This document shows positions 27,868-36,973 of a stretch of DNA of 46,352 bases, piece by piece; the stretch's first letter is position 1, and the number at the start of each line of letters is the position of its first letter. The DNA lies in the NCBI RefSeq assembly GCF_001570425.1, contig NZ_BCSX01000006.1, forward strand, positions 1-46,352, in the 5' to 3' direction. The translations under genes and the position numbers were made by a program. Source of the DNA: Mycolicibacterium brisbanense. GTDB taxonomy: Bacteria > Actinomycetota > Actinomycetes > Mycobacteriales > Mycobacteriaceae. A model generated the notes under the pieces. The model was not told the DNA's origin. It saw only the letters and a program-made list of their open reading frames with translations, and searched no databases.

Positions 27868-28314
27868 ATGAAGATGCCGTCGTTGTTCGGCTGGTTACAA
27901 CGGTTTTGGGTGGTCGCGGTGGTGGTGCTGACCCTCATGGCCGCCGTGGCGGTGGTGAGCCGGCTGCGCACGTTCTTCGACTCGGATCTGCCATTCGTCG
28001 CCGGGTCGGAACGTGTGGACGCCATCGTGCCGTTCAACACCAAGCGCGTCACCTATGAGGTCGTCGGCCCTCCGGCCACGAGCGGCCAGGTGAGTTTCCT
28101 CGACGCCAACGGAAAGACCCGGGAAGCGACATTCACCGCACTGCCGTGGTCGGTCGACGTCGTCACCACAGCTCCCGGCATCTTGGCGAACGTGGTTGCC
28201 CAGGGCGACAGCACATCACTGGGCTGCCGCATCTTGGTCAATGACAAGGTGGTCGCCGAGCGCCATGCCGCGGGGCGCGACGCCCAGGCATTCTGTCTGG
28301 ACAAAGCCGCATGA
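27868..28314 (+). CDS. MmpS-family membrane protein
   Basis: The 148-aa protein has one N-terminal transmembrane helix (about residues 13-32) followed by a periplasmic domain with the MmpS strand pattern (VTYEVVGPPATSGQVSFLD, then LPWSVDVVT). Two cysteines, one in SLGCRI and one near the end, probably form a disulfide. MmpS proteins are accessory subunits of MmpL RND transporters. Its stop overlaps the mmpL start (ATGA). The CstR-like operator 65 bp upstream is unusual for this family. Confidence 0.9.
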   Translation: MKMPSLFGWLQRFWVVAVVVLTLMAAVAVVSRLRTFFDSDLPFVAGSERVDAIVPFNTKRVTYEVVGPPATSGQVSFLDANGKTREATFTALPWSVDVVTTAPGILANVVAQGDSTSLGCRILVNDKVVAERHAAGRDAQAFCLDKAA

Positions 28315-31223
28315 GCGACCGCGCCGCACGCCCGTTCATCGCCCGCACCATCCGCGCCGGCGCCGTCCCCATCATCGTGGTGTGGGTCGCGATCACCGCC
28401 GGGCTGAACCTTCTTCTCCCCCAGGTCGAATCGGTCAGCAAGCACAATGCGGTATCGATGTCCCCACAGGACGCCCCCTCGGTCATCGCGGCCAAGAAAA
28501 TGGGCACGAAGTTCGCCGAATCGACCTCCGACAGCATCGCGATGGTGGTGCTCACCGGCGACGACCCGCTCGGCGAGACGGCACATCGCTACTACGACCA
28601 ACTGATCGCCGGCCTCGAACGCGACAGCGTGCATGTCGAGCACGTGCAGAACTTCTGGGGTGATCTGATCACGGCGGCCGGCGTGCAGAGCGCCGACGGA
28701 AAGGCCGCCTACGTCCAGCTCAACCTTGCCGGGGACCAGGGCAGCACCCTGGGCAACGAATCGGTCGGAGCCGTACGCGACATCGTCGACCGCACCCCGG
28801 CACCGGCCGGATTGCACGTCTATGTCACCGGTCCCGCCCCGTTGACCACCGACTCGCTGGAAACCGGCGACAAGAGCATGGTCAAGATGACCGTGGTGAC
28901 CATGGTCGTGATCACGATCATGCTGCTGCTCGTCTACCGTTCGATCAGCACCGTTCTGCTGATCCTCGCCATCGTCGGGATCGAGATGGGCTCCGCGCGA
29001 GGAGCCGTCGCCCTGCTGGGCCACTTCCGGGTGATCGACTTCTCGACCTTCTCCGTCCCCCTGCTGACGGCCCTGGCCATCGCGGCCGGGACCGACTACG
29101 CGATCTTCCTGATCGGCCGCTACCAGGAGGCCCGCCAGAATGACGAAGACCCGGAATCGGCCTATTACACCGCCTTCCACGGCGTCGCTCACGTGATTTT
29201 GGGCTCGGGCCTGACCATCGCGGGTGCGATGTTGTGTCTGCGCCTGACCCGCTTGGCCTATTTCAAGTCGCTGGCCTTTCCGTCGGCAGTCGCACTGATC
29301 GTCGCCGTCGCGGCGGCACTCACCGTCGCCCCTGCCATCCTGGTGCTGGCAAGCAGATTCGGCCTGCTGGACCCGAAGCGAAAAATGAAGACCAAAGGAT
29401 GGCGCCGGATCGGCACCGCCACCGTCCGCTGGCCCAAACCGATTCTCGCCGTCGCGACCGCCGTCACCATTCTCGGCGTCCTCGCCGTGATCGGGTACCG
29501 GACAAGCTACAACGACCGGCACTACATTCCCGCCGACGTGCCGGCCAATATCGGTTACACGGCAGCCGAGAAGCACTTCAGCGCGGCACGGTTGAACCCC
29601 GACATCCTCATGGTCGAATCCGACCACGATATGCGAAATTCCACCGACATGATCGTCCTGGACCGAATCGCCAAGGCGCTGTTCCGAGTTCGTGGTATCG
29701 CCATGGTCCAGAGCATCACCCGGCCGCTGGGCTCGCCGATCGCGCACAGCTCCATTCCCTATCAGGTCAGCATGCAATCGGTACCGATCACCCAGAATCT
29801 GCAGTTCCTGAAACAACGAGTGGGCGACATCGACTCGATGTCGGTCAACCTGGGCACGATGATCGACGCGATGACCCGGATACAGAATCTGATGGTCAAG
29901 TTCTCCGACGCCATGCACCGCACCACGGCCTCGGCCGACCGCACGGTCGAGGACGCAAACACCCTCAAGGCGTCCGTCGACACGATGCGAGACCATCTTG
30001 CCGATTTCGATGACGAGGTTCGGCCGATCCGCAACTACTTCTACTGGGAGCCAAACTGCTTCAACATCCCGGCATGCTGGGGCGTGCGGTCGGCATTCGA
30101 CGCCATCGACGGCGTTGCCACCCTCAGTGACAACATGGGCGTGCTGCTGAAGGACATGGACGCCATGACGAACGGGATGGGCGACATCGACGCGCTGGTC
30201 CCGCAGATGGTCAACCAACTCCCCCCGATCATCTCGACGGCAACCTCGATGCAGCAGACGCTGCAGACCATCCACAGCAGCTTCGCCGGGCTGATCGACC
30301 AGATGCAGCAGATGACCGACACTGCCACCGCGATGGGCGAGGCGTTCGACGCCTCCAAGAGCGACGACTACTTCTATCTGCCGCCCGAAGTCTTCGCCAA
30401 CCCCGACTTCCAGAAGGGACTCGCGCTGTTCCTGTCCCCCGATGGCAAGGCCGCGCGTCTGATCATCACCCACGACGTCGATCCGGCCACCGAACAAGGG
30501 ATCTCGACCGTCGACGACGAACTCGTCGCCGCACACGAAGCGGTGAAGGGCACCTCGCTGGCCGATTCGGAGATCACCCTGACCGGGACCGCCGCGACCT
30601 ATCGGGACATCCAATCCGGCGCCAAATACGACACCATGATCGCCGCGTTCGCCGCGCTGACCCTCATCTTCCTGGTCATGATCGTGATCACCCGGGCATT
30701 GGTCGCATCGCTGGTGATCGTCGGCACCGTGGTGTTGTCGCTCGGCGCCGCGTTCGGACTGTCCGTACTGGTCTGGGAGCGGGTGGTCGGCATCGAACTG
30801 AACTGGATCGTGCTCGCGTTCGCCGTCATCATCCTGATGGCCGTGGGCAGCGACTACAACCTGCTGCTCGTCTCACGGTTCAAGGAAGAGATCGGTGCCG
30901 GTATCAAAACCGGGATCATCCTATCGATGGGCAGTACGGGCAGTGTCGTGACCGCCGCCGGGCTGGTCTTCGCGTTCACCATGGGCTCGATGGTGTCCGG
31001 CGACCTGCTGAATGTGGGGCAGGGTGGCACCACGATCGGGATCGGTCTGCTGCTCGACACCCTGATCGTGCGCTCGCTGATGACCCCGTCCATCGCGGCG
31101 CTCCTGGGCCCCTGGTTCTGGTGGCCGCTCAAAGTCCGCTGGCGCCCCGCGGTCCGCAACACACCACCGCCGGCACCGGACCCCGACGGAAACGAACAAC
31201 GACACCAGGAGGTTTCGGCATGA
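28311..31223 (+). CDS. MmpL-family RND transporter
   Basis: The 970-aa protein shows the MmpL plan: one N-terminal helix, a large periplasmic loop, a block of helices with the proton-relay GTDYAIFLIGRYQEA motif, a long second periplasmic loop rich in coiled-coil Met/Asp segments (about residues 500-690), then a second block with GSDYNLLLVSRFKEE. MmpL proteins export lipids, siderophores or drugs across the inner membrane using proton-motive force. The substrate is unknown. It overlaps mmpS upstream and a rhodanese gene downstream, each by ATGA, so all three form one coupled operon. Confidence 0.95.
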   Translation: MSDRAARPFIARTIRAGAVPIIVVWVAITAGLNLLLPQVESVSKHNAVSMSPQDAPSVIAAKKMGTKFAESTSDSIAMVVLTGDDPLGETAHRYYDQLIAGLERDSVHVEHVQNFWGDLITAAGVQSADGKAAYVQLNLAGDQGSTLGNESVGAVRDIVDRTPAPAGLHVYVTGPAPLTTDSLETGDKSMVKMTVVTMVVITIMLLLVYRSISTVLLILAIVGIEMGSARGAVALLGHFRVIDFSTFSVPLLTALAIAAGTDYAIFLIGRYQEARQNDEDPESAYYTAFHGVAHVILGSGLTIAGAMLCLRLTRLAYFKSLAFPSAVALIVAVAAALTVAPAILVLASRFGLLDPKRKMKTKGWRRIGTATVRWPKPILAVATAVTILGVLAVIGYRTSYNDRHYIPADVPANIGYTAAEKHFSAARLNPDILMVESDHDMRNSTDMIVLDRIAKALFRVRGIAMVQSITRPLGSPIAHSSIPYQVSMQSVPITQNLQFLKQRVGDIDSMSVNLGTMIDAMTRIQNLMVKFSDAMHRTTASADRTVEDANTLKASVDTMRDHLADFDDEVRPIRNYFYWEPNCFNIPACWGVRSAFDAIDGVATLSDNMGVLLKDMDAMTNGMGDIDALVPQMVNQLPPIISTATSMQQTLQTIHSSFAGLIDQMQQMTDTATAMGEAFDASKSDDYFYLPPEVFANPDFQKGLALFLSPDGKAARLIITHDVDPATEQGISTVDDELVAAHEAVKGTSLADSEITLTGTAATYRDIQSGAKYDTMIAAFAALTLIFLVMIVITRALVASLVIVGTVVLSLGAAFGLSVLVWERVVGIELNWIVLAFAVIILMAVGSDYNLLLVSRFKEEIGAGIKTGIILSMGSTGSVVTAAGLVFAFTMGSMVSGDLLNVGQGGTTIGIGLLLDTLIVRSLMTPSIAALLGPWFWWPLKVRWRPAVRNTPPPAPDPDGNEQRHQEVSA

Positions 31224-31582
31224 CCCGATCGGACAACTCAGGACACGGGGTGAAGGTCATCGATATCGATCCGGTGGCGGCGGCCGCGGTCGTCGCCGAA
31301 TCCGGCGCCACCCTGCTCGACGTTCGCGAAGACGACGAATGGGCGGCCGGTCACGCGCCGGGCGCGGTGCACCGGCGGTTGCGTGATCTGGATGTACGCA
31401 CCTTCGACGGCACGGCTCCCGTCGTCACCATCTGTAAGTCGGGACGCAGATCGGGTGCCGCGGCGAGCCAACTCGCGGCCGCCGGCGTGACGGTCTACAA
31501 CGTCACCGGTGGCATGACGGCCTGGCAGCACGCCGGGCTGCGCGTCATCCGCGACGACGGCACGGCGGGTGCCGTTATCTGA
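31220..31582 (+). CDS. Single-domain rhodanese (sulfurtransferase)
   Basis: The 120-aa protein is one rhodanese domain with LLDVREDDEWAAGHAPGA and the active-site loop CKSGRRSG, cysteine intact. It would move sulfane sulfur between persulfide carriers. AGGAGG lies at the right distance before ATG 31220, which overlaps the mmpL stop. An enzyme of persulfide chemistry fused by coupling to an MmpL operon is the best sign that this transporter belongs to the sulfur response. Confidence 0.9.
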   Translation: MTRSDNSGHGVKVIDIDPVAAAAVVAESGATLLDVREDDEWAAGHAPGAVHRRLRDLDVRTFDGTAPVVTICKSGRRSGAAASQLAAAGVTVYNVTGGMTAWQHAGLRVIRDDGTAGAVI

Positions 31583-31609
31583 CGCGCGGCGCAGCTTCCG
31601 TCGGGGAAT

Positions 31610-31625
31610 ATACCCCCGCGGGTAC
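31610..31625. promoter_or_regulatory. CsoR/CstR-family operator, site 6 (second cstR-like promoter)
   Basis: ATACCC-CCGC-GGGTAC, arms of 5-6 bp, lies 36 bp upstream of the second CstR-like gene and 27 bp after the rhodanese stop. It suggests that copy 2 has its own autoregulated promoter. Confidence 0.75.
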
Positions 31626-31658
31626 GCTGTTGCGATGAAGCGAAAGTGAAGGACGTGA

Positions 31659-31931
<273 letters not shown>

Positions 31932-31937
31932 CCGCGC

Positions 31938-32140
31938 TCAGTCGGTGACCTCGACCCAACGGCCGCCGGAGTTCATCGACTCGATGAGAGCGTCGGCGAC
32001 TAGCGCCGCGCGCAAGCCGTCCTCGGCGGTGGCCAACGCCGACGGACGGCGCTTCCGGTCCGAGTTGGACGTCACCAGCTGCTGGAACCGGTTCGCTGTC
32101 GACGGCGGCGATCTGCCCATCATCAACCCGCCTCCAGTTG
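31938..32140 (-). pseudogene. 3' fragment of a Gfo/Idh/MocA oxidoreductase gene
   Basis: The last ~65 codons read like the C-terminus of a Gfo/Idh/MocA (inositol dehydrogenase-type) protein: PPSTANRFQQLV, then ATAEDGLRAALVADALIESMN and WVEV before the stop at 31938. The NAD-binding domain and most of the catalytic domain are absent. Further upstream the frame stays open but loses resemblance and runs antisense to another fragment. It is a deletion remnant. Confidence 0.6.
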
Positions 32141-32141
32141 T

Positions 32142-32633
32142 ATCGAAGACGAATTCCCCGACCTGAACGCCGCCATCGAGCAGCGCCTGCCGTCGGTAGT
32201 GCTGGTGGCCTATAGCCGTGACGGATGGATCGCCCCGCCGGCCCAGATCAGTGTTGGCGACCATCACCGCCCGATCGAGCTGGTCGGTTTCGATAGTGAC
32301 GAGCCTTGCGCGGTCATTGTCGTCGGGGAGGACGGCCACCATCTGGCGCTGCGTGTCATCGCCCCAGGTACTGCGCCGCATGAGGCCGAACTGGCGCTCG
32401 AACAGATACCGCAGCGGACCGCATCTGTGCGGCCTACCCCGGCGATGGCCCGATCGCTGGTCGGTGTAGCTACTAAGCTTGCCGATCACGAGGGACTCAA
32501 CAATCCGCAGCGCAACGCTGAGATTCTGCAGTGGTGTGTTGAGGCCGCAGAGCGGTTCGACGATCACTGGTGCTGTGCACCGTGCCGCTGTGTTAGACGT
32601 CGGTGGGCGCAGTCGGTATTCGCGGACCAGTGA
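32142..32633 (+). pseudogene. Orphan gene fragment, plus strand (unrecognised)
   Basis: An open frame with strong G/C third positions encodes, from about 32142 without a start codon, a protein-like run (FPDLNAAIEQRLPSVVLVAY, DGWIAPPAQISVGDHHRPIE, GEDGHHLALRVIAPGTAPHE) that dissolves into Cys/Arg-rich residues after about 32570. The first possible start is GTG 32199. It looks like the middle of a gene whose two ends were lost. I do not recognise the family. Confidence 0.4.
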
Positions 32634-32848
32634 TCGGTTGGATCCGCGCAGGATGTCGATGTCGTCGCGTAGTGAGGCGATGACGCGGTCGTTGTCGGTG
32701 CAGGTGATCTCCGATTGCGCGAGGCGTTGGCGCAGAATATGTCAAGAACCAGCATTTCCTGCGTAGAAATGAACCGATGGCGTGTCACACACCTATTTTT
32801 TAAGGTGGGCCCGAACCAACGGCCGTGGGCGCTTGGAAGGCACGTCAC
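32564..32848 (-). pseudogene. Remnant of a small recombinase-accessory gene (DUF6262/TnpC-like?)
   Basis: A GTG at 32848 overlaps the recombinase stop (GTGA), as the third gene of three-gene tyrosine-recombinase modules usually does. Its frame looks non-coding beyond the first codons. From 32738, one frame over, comes a coiled-coil-like run (LRQRLAQSE, IASLRDDIDILRGSNRSLV) that resembles the C-terminus of the small helical accessory proteins. A frameshift or internal deletion near 32740 best explains this. Family assignment is tentative. Confidence 0.35.
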
Positions 32849-33789
32849 GGCCTACCAGCAGTGACGAGTGGAACTTGCTCGGCAATGCCTGCCGCAAGGC
32901 GCGCCGCTTTTCGATCGGCGTGGTCGATCGTGATCCGGAGCTGGTTGACGTCGCCTAGCCATTGATTGCGCTCCGCTTCCTCAACTTGAGTGCAGAGGTT
33001 GTTACGGATTTCATCCAGTCGAGCTGCCTGGGCGGGATCGACCTGGCAGAAGTCGCAGCGGATGCAGGCATGTTCATGGGCGCAATCGGAGCCATACGGA
33101 CGGTGACAGTTGCCGAGGGCGATCTTGCGTTGCCCGAAGTGCTCCATGAATTCGTCCCATTCGGCCTGCGTGGGCTCACGGTACTCAGCGGAGGGCCGGG
33201 CTTGTCTGCGGCCCTCGATGAAGCGGTTGTACGCCTCGAAGACGTCCTGTTGGTACACCGCGGTGTAGCCACGGGTGACCTCGATATTGTTGTGGCCCAC
33301 AATCTTTCCGGCAAGGTGAATCGGAAAGCCAGCGTTGACGATGTCGGTGATGAAGATCCGGCGGAAGTCATGCGGCGTGAAATGCAAGGGTGTACCGTCA
33401 GTGTCCTTCAAGGCCATACTGTTTGCGAGCTCTGATAGCCACTTTCGGATCGTGCAGTCGTTGATCACACGGGACCGTCCGCCCTCGCGGATTTGAATGA
33501 GGTGCGGCATCGGCGCAGACACGTGACGCTCATGTTTGTCGATGCGGCAGCACAGCGGAACCCGCCCGTCGATGCTGATGAACTCGACCAGTCGCGCCAA
33601 GGTGGTTGTCAGCTCAGGACTGCACGGGAATATCCGCTCTTGATCGTTCTTGCTCGGTGCGATCTGCAGGAGCGGGATGACCGTGCCGTCGGGCTTGCGA
33701 TACTGCTTGATGCTCAGATGGGTCAGTTCCAGCATTTCTTCGATCCGGATACCGGTGTGGCGCAGGACCTGAACGATCGTCCATGTCAT
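32845..33789 (-). pseudogene. Tyrosine recombinase, C-terminal catalytic part (split gene)
   Basis: The 314-aa frame holds the catalytic core: TGIRIEEMLELT (first Arg), HDFRR (His and Arg), GHNNIEVTRGYTAVY (His and the Tyr nucleophile), then a Cys/His-rich tail (CHRPYGSDCAHEHACIRCDFC) that probably binds zinc, as in recombinases of three-gene Tn554-like or TRIO modules. Its ATG is created inside an 8-bp tandem duplication. Removing one copy joins it in frame to the upstream part. It is therefore one half of a frameshifted gene, though reinitiation at this ATG is conceivable. Confidence 0.8.
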
Positions 33790-34562
33790 GAAGGCATGAA
33801 GGCACGCATGACGGCATACGGGATGTCGACCCGCATCTGCGATCCATCGCGCAGAACGTAGACACGAGACCGGTCAGACCCCTTGCCCGGTGTGTGCTTG
33901 ATGTAGGTGTTCCCGTACACGGTGAATGGATCATCGAACGACGCTGATCTCGCGAGTGCTTGCAGCTCGGCCGCCTCCAGGTAGGCGCGCTCGGCCGCCG
34001 CAACGAGGGCGTCCATGTGCGGGGCGAGAGTGCGTCTGCGTGCCTGCATTCGGTGTGCGCGCTGGGCGCGGCGTTTCTGCTGGCCCCGCACGTCTCGAAT
34101 GCTGACCGGACATGGGACCGCCCACTGACCCCACGTCGACGGATCTTCATGGGCGCAGGCAGCTACGTCAAGGTAGAAGCTGCGGACCGCTCCGAGAATG
34201 CTCTCGGCGTGCCTGCGCGGTGTTCCATCGGGTTTGGTACGCAACCATTCTTTCCAAGCGGATGCTTGGGCCTTCGTCAGGTTGATCGTGTCGATGCCGG
34301 GGTTGGCGTCCTCGATCGGCACCACCGCCTGCTCGTTGAACGCTGAACTGGCGCTGAATGTCAGTATGACGGTCGAGACGTAAGAGGTTGGCGGAACTGA
34401 TGCTGGAGCTCCCGGCAGTGCTGCCGCGCCGGGCGTTCGTCGGCCATGAGGCAGCCGAAGGCTAGATAGAGAGTCCTGCGCTGTCCGACGTAGCGCGGCC
34501 TCGTCCAAACCGGCGGCCAGTTGCAAGACATACCGAGTGAACTTGATGAACAATTCACTCAT
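33786..34562 (-). pseudogene. Tyrosine recombinase, N-terminal part (split gene)
   Basis: The frame from ATG 34562 (MSELFIKFTRYVL) to TGA 33786 covers the core-binding domain: WKEWLRTKPDGTPRR, WGQWAVPCPVS, then DPFTVYGNTYIKHTPGKGSDRSRVYVLRDGSQ. It stops after RAFMPS because of the 8-bp duplication (33788-33795 repeated at 33796-33803). Around 34360-34530 a second frame is also open and protein-like, so another, possibly compensated, frame disturbance may exist near the N-terminus. Joined, the two parts give about 570 residues. Confidence 0.7.
33788..33803. repeat. 8-bp tandem duplication ATGAAGGC x2
   Basis: Two adjacent copies of ATGAAGGC (GCCTTCAT on the coding strand) lie exactly where the recombinase frame breaks. 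With one copy the coding strand reads A-F-M-T-W-T-I-V without interruption. This is a simple slippage-type duplication. Confidence 0.85.
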
Positions 34563-34938
34563 GAGTCGACACTGAAAACCGAGACCGCAATCCTTGAGTA
34601 TCGGTTTCGATCTGTCGCCTAGTCGCATAGGTTTGACGTGTGCTCATCCGGTCGCCCGGCACTCGAGAGTCAACGGACGGGTCGGCACGGCCGACGCCGC
34701 TCGGCCCCTGACGTGCCAATCGCATGCCCAATGTTGGGAGCAACGAGTTGTCTTTCACTCGCCAATCACGAGACTCGGCGATTCATATCTCTGCAAGCGA
34801 CCGCCCTCGGCGCTTGCCACACCATCCCGACCGGCATTCACTGCCGAAACAGTTCAGATTTGACACTGCAGCCGATGCGGGAACGACAATCACAACCGAC
34901 TTTACGTCGCCCGCAAGGTCCGCTCGACGATCACAGCG
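34563..34938. other. Non-coding gap between recombinase remnant and HAD gene
   Basis: This 376-bp stretch has several short open frames on both strands, none with a ribosome-binding site or recognisable product. It marks the left edge of the Calvin-cycle gene island and should contain the promoter of the HAD gene at 34939. I see no hairpin or long repeat in it. Confidence 0.45.
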
Positions 34939-35994
34939 ATGCACCTGAGTCTTCGCCGCGGTGCGCCTAGCGCAGCACCCGCTGATGCAGCATGCCTGGC
35001 ACAACAACACGATTGCCTAATACTCGACCTTGATGGAACGGTGTTTCGCGGATCACAGCCGACCGAGGGCGCTGTGGAAGTACTCGACTCCGTTTCCAGC
35101 CGAACGATATTCGTTACCAACAATGCTTCCCGCAGTTCGGCCGCAGTGGCCGAGCACCTGCGCGGCTTGGGCCTGACCGTTGAGACTGGTGACATCATCA
35201 CAAGTGGTCAGAGTGCCGCGCGGCTGTTGGCCACAGAATTGCCAACTGGGTCAGCAGTTCTGGTAGTCGGCACGGATGCACTAGCCGACGAGATTGTCAG
35301 AGTCGGCCTCCGGCCCGTGCGGACGTACTCCGACACACCCGTCGCTGTCGTTCAGGGACATTCCCCACAGACATGTTGGTCCGACTTGAACGAGGCAGCG
35401 TTAGCAATTCGCAACGGCGCGCGCTGGGTAGCCACAAACCTCGATGCAACCTTTCCGACCGGCCACGGGATAGCTCTCGGAAACGGGTCGATGGTCGCAG
35501 CATTGCAAAAAGGCACCGGCGCGACGCCGGAAGTCGCAGGTAAACCCGCGCCGAACATGCTGCGAGATGCCCTGAACCAAGGAGTATTTCGTTCGGCACT
35601 GGCAATCGGAGACCGGCTCGACACTGATATTGCGGGAGCGGCGGGCGCCGGACTATCGAGCCTGCTAGTGCTGACCGGAGTCACTGACGTCGTTGACCTG
35701 ATTCAAGCGCCGCCAGGCCACCGGCCAACCTATGTTGCCCAAGACCTTCGCGGCCTCTACGAGAGTCCAGCGACGCTGCGCGTCGGTCCGCAAGAGCGAT
35801 GGCACGTGCATATCGCGGCTGACACGGCGACAGTGAGTTCTTTCGCCAAGAGCGCCAACGAGTCCGCGCTGTCACTGGTTCGTGCGATCGCACATGCGGT
35901 CTGGACGGCCAACCTGCCCTGGGACACACTGACAATCGTCGCAGCCGACGATGTCGCCCGCAAGGCACTGCGGCTGTGGTCGCTAATTGACTGA
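34939..35994 (+). CDS. HAD-IIA phosphatase, phosphoglycolate/glycerol-phosphate phosphatase type
   Basis: The 351-aa protein has the HAD motifs ILDLDGTVF (nucleophile Asp30, Asp32), TNNAS (motif II, around 60-64), a lysine in AGKPAP and GDRLDTDIAGA (motif III/IV), with a NagD-type C2 cap. A C-terminal extension of about 100 residues follows. Size and layout recall M. tuberculosis Rv1692, a glycerol-3-phosphate phosphatase. Within this gene set, 2-phosphoglycolate, the product of RuBisCO oxygenation, is an attractive substrate, but that is inference. Confidence 0.82.
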   Translation: MHLSLRRGAPSAAPADAACLAQQHDCLILDLDGTVFRGSQPTEGAVEVLDSVSSRTIFVTNNASRSSAAVAEHLRGLGLTVETGDIITSGQSAARLLATELPTGSAVLVVGTDALADEIVRVGLRPVRTYSDTPVAVVQGHSPQTCWSDLNEAALAIRNGARWVATNLDATFPTGHGIALGNGSMVAALQKGTGATPEVAGKPAPNMLRDALNQGVFRSALAIGDRLDTDIAGAAGAGLSSLLVLTGVTDVVDLIQAPPGHRPTYVAQDLRGLYESPATLRVGPQERWHVHIAADTATVSSFAKSANESALSLVRAIAHAVWTANLPWDTLTIVAADDVARKALRLWSLID

Positions 35995-36224
35995 GTACGG
36001 TCGACTCCGACAGATTGTCCAGCCACCACCGAGCGTCGACGTCTACCCCCCTCATCCCTGGCCGCAACCAGCGATCGAGCGGCCCGCACCATGTCGACCA
36101 CGTCGCGGCCGTCCACTGGCCACAAACTTACCCATGGTCAGAAGGACAGCCGACATGAGTTCAAAGACGTACTGGCCCGAATTGAATTGCCCCGCTGTGG
36201 ATATGGCGACTAAACTCTCAATGT

Positions 36225-36962
36225 ATGCGAGAGCCCAAGGCGGTTGCGCCAGAGCCACACTCTGACTCCGCAATTCACCTTCACCCGGGAAGCCCACACT
36301 GGGCGGTCATGTGGGATATGGATGGCACTCTTGTCGATACGGAGCCCCACTGGATGAACGCACAGCGGCGGCTCGCGGCTACCCACGGAATTGTATGGAC
36401 GGACGAAGACAATCTGAAAGTGGTCGGGCAGTCCATGGAGTTCGTCGCAAAAACGTTGCAACAGAGCGGAGTCGAACAACCGACGCTGGAGATCATCAGA
36501 TCTCTCGTCGAGGATGTCGCTGCCACGATACAGACCAAGATCCCATGGCTGCCGTGCGCGGAATTGCTCCTCAGCGACCTCGCTCGTTCTGGCGTGCCGT
36601 GCGCACTGGTCACCATGGCTCACACACCGATTCCCCACCTTGTCGCTGCAGCGGCAATCCCCGGGGCCTTCGCGGCTGTCATTGCCGGTGACGATGTCGC
36701 CAGAGGAAAGCCGGACCCAGAACCCTACCTGACTGCCGCACGTAGGTTGAAGGTCGAACCGACACACTGTGTAGCAGTGGAGGACTCACTCAGTGGCACT
36801 TTGAGCGCGGAATCAGCCGGGATGGCCGTTGTCGTCGTTCCGGGCGTCGTGTCCGTACCGCCGTCACCGGGCCGGCACTTCGTACGGTCGCTCGCGGACC
36901 TATCCGTCGAAAAGCTACGCGAGATCGTGGATGTGTCCCGCCCCGCCGACAACTCGCGCTGA
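36225..36962 (+). CDS. HAD-IA phosphatase (phosphoglycolate phosphatase/beta-PGM-like)
   Basis: The 245-aa protein has MWDMDGTLVDTE (Asp31, Asp33) after a 25-residue N-terminal extension, VTMAHT for motif II, GKPDPEPY with the motif III lysine and VEDSLSG for motif IV. The helical cap is of C1 type. Such enzymes dephosphorylate small sugar phosphates or phosphoglycolate. It follows the HAD-IIA gene by 230 bp and converges on the cbbY-like gene with 11 bp between stops. Specificity cannot be read from sequence. Confidence 0.82.
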   Translation: MREPKAVAPEPHSDSAIHLHPGSPHWAVMWDMDGTLVDTEPHWMNAQRRLAATHGIVWTDEDNLKVVGQSMEFVAKTLQQSGVEQPTLEIIRSLVEDVAATIQTKIPWLPCAELLLSDLARSGVPCALVTMAHTPIPHLVAAAAIPGAFAAVIAGDDVARGKPDPEPYLTAARRLKVEPTHCVAVEDSLSGTLSAESAGMAVVVVPGVVSVPPSPGRHFVRSLADLSVEKLREIVDVSRPADNSR

Positions 36963-36973
36963 GCTTTTCGCAG

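Noticed and set aside
28053..30614. 853-codon open frame antisense to mmpL
   Set aside because: Composition is Gly/Arg/His/Asp-rich with no domain. The sense strand encodes an unmistakable MmpL. Frames this long are common opposite GC-rich genes.
32199..32567. Intact minus-strand gene spanning 31938-32567
   Set aside because: Only its last ~65 codons resemble a protein family. The rest is antisense to a plus-strand fragment with better codon bias.
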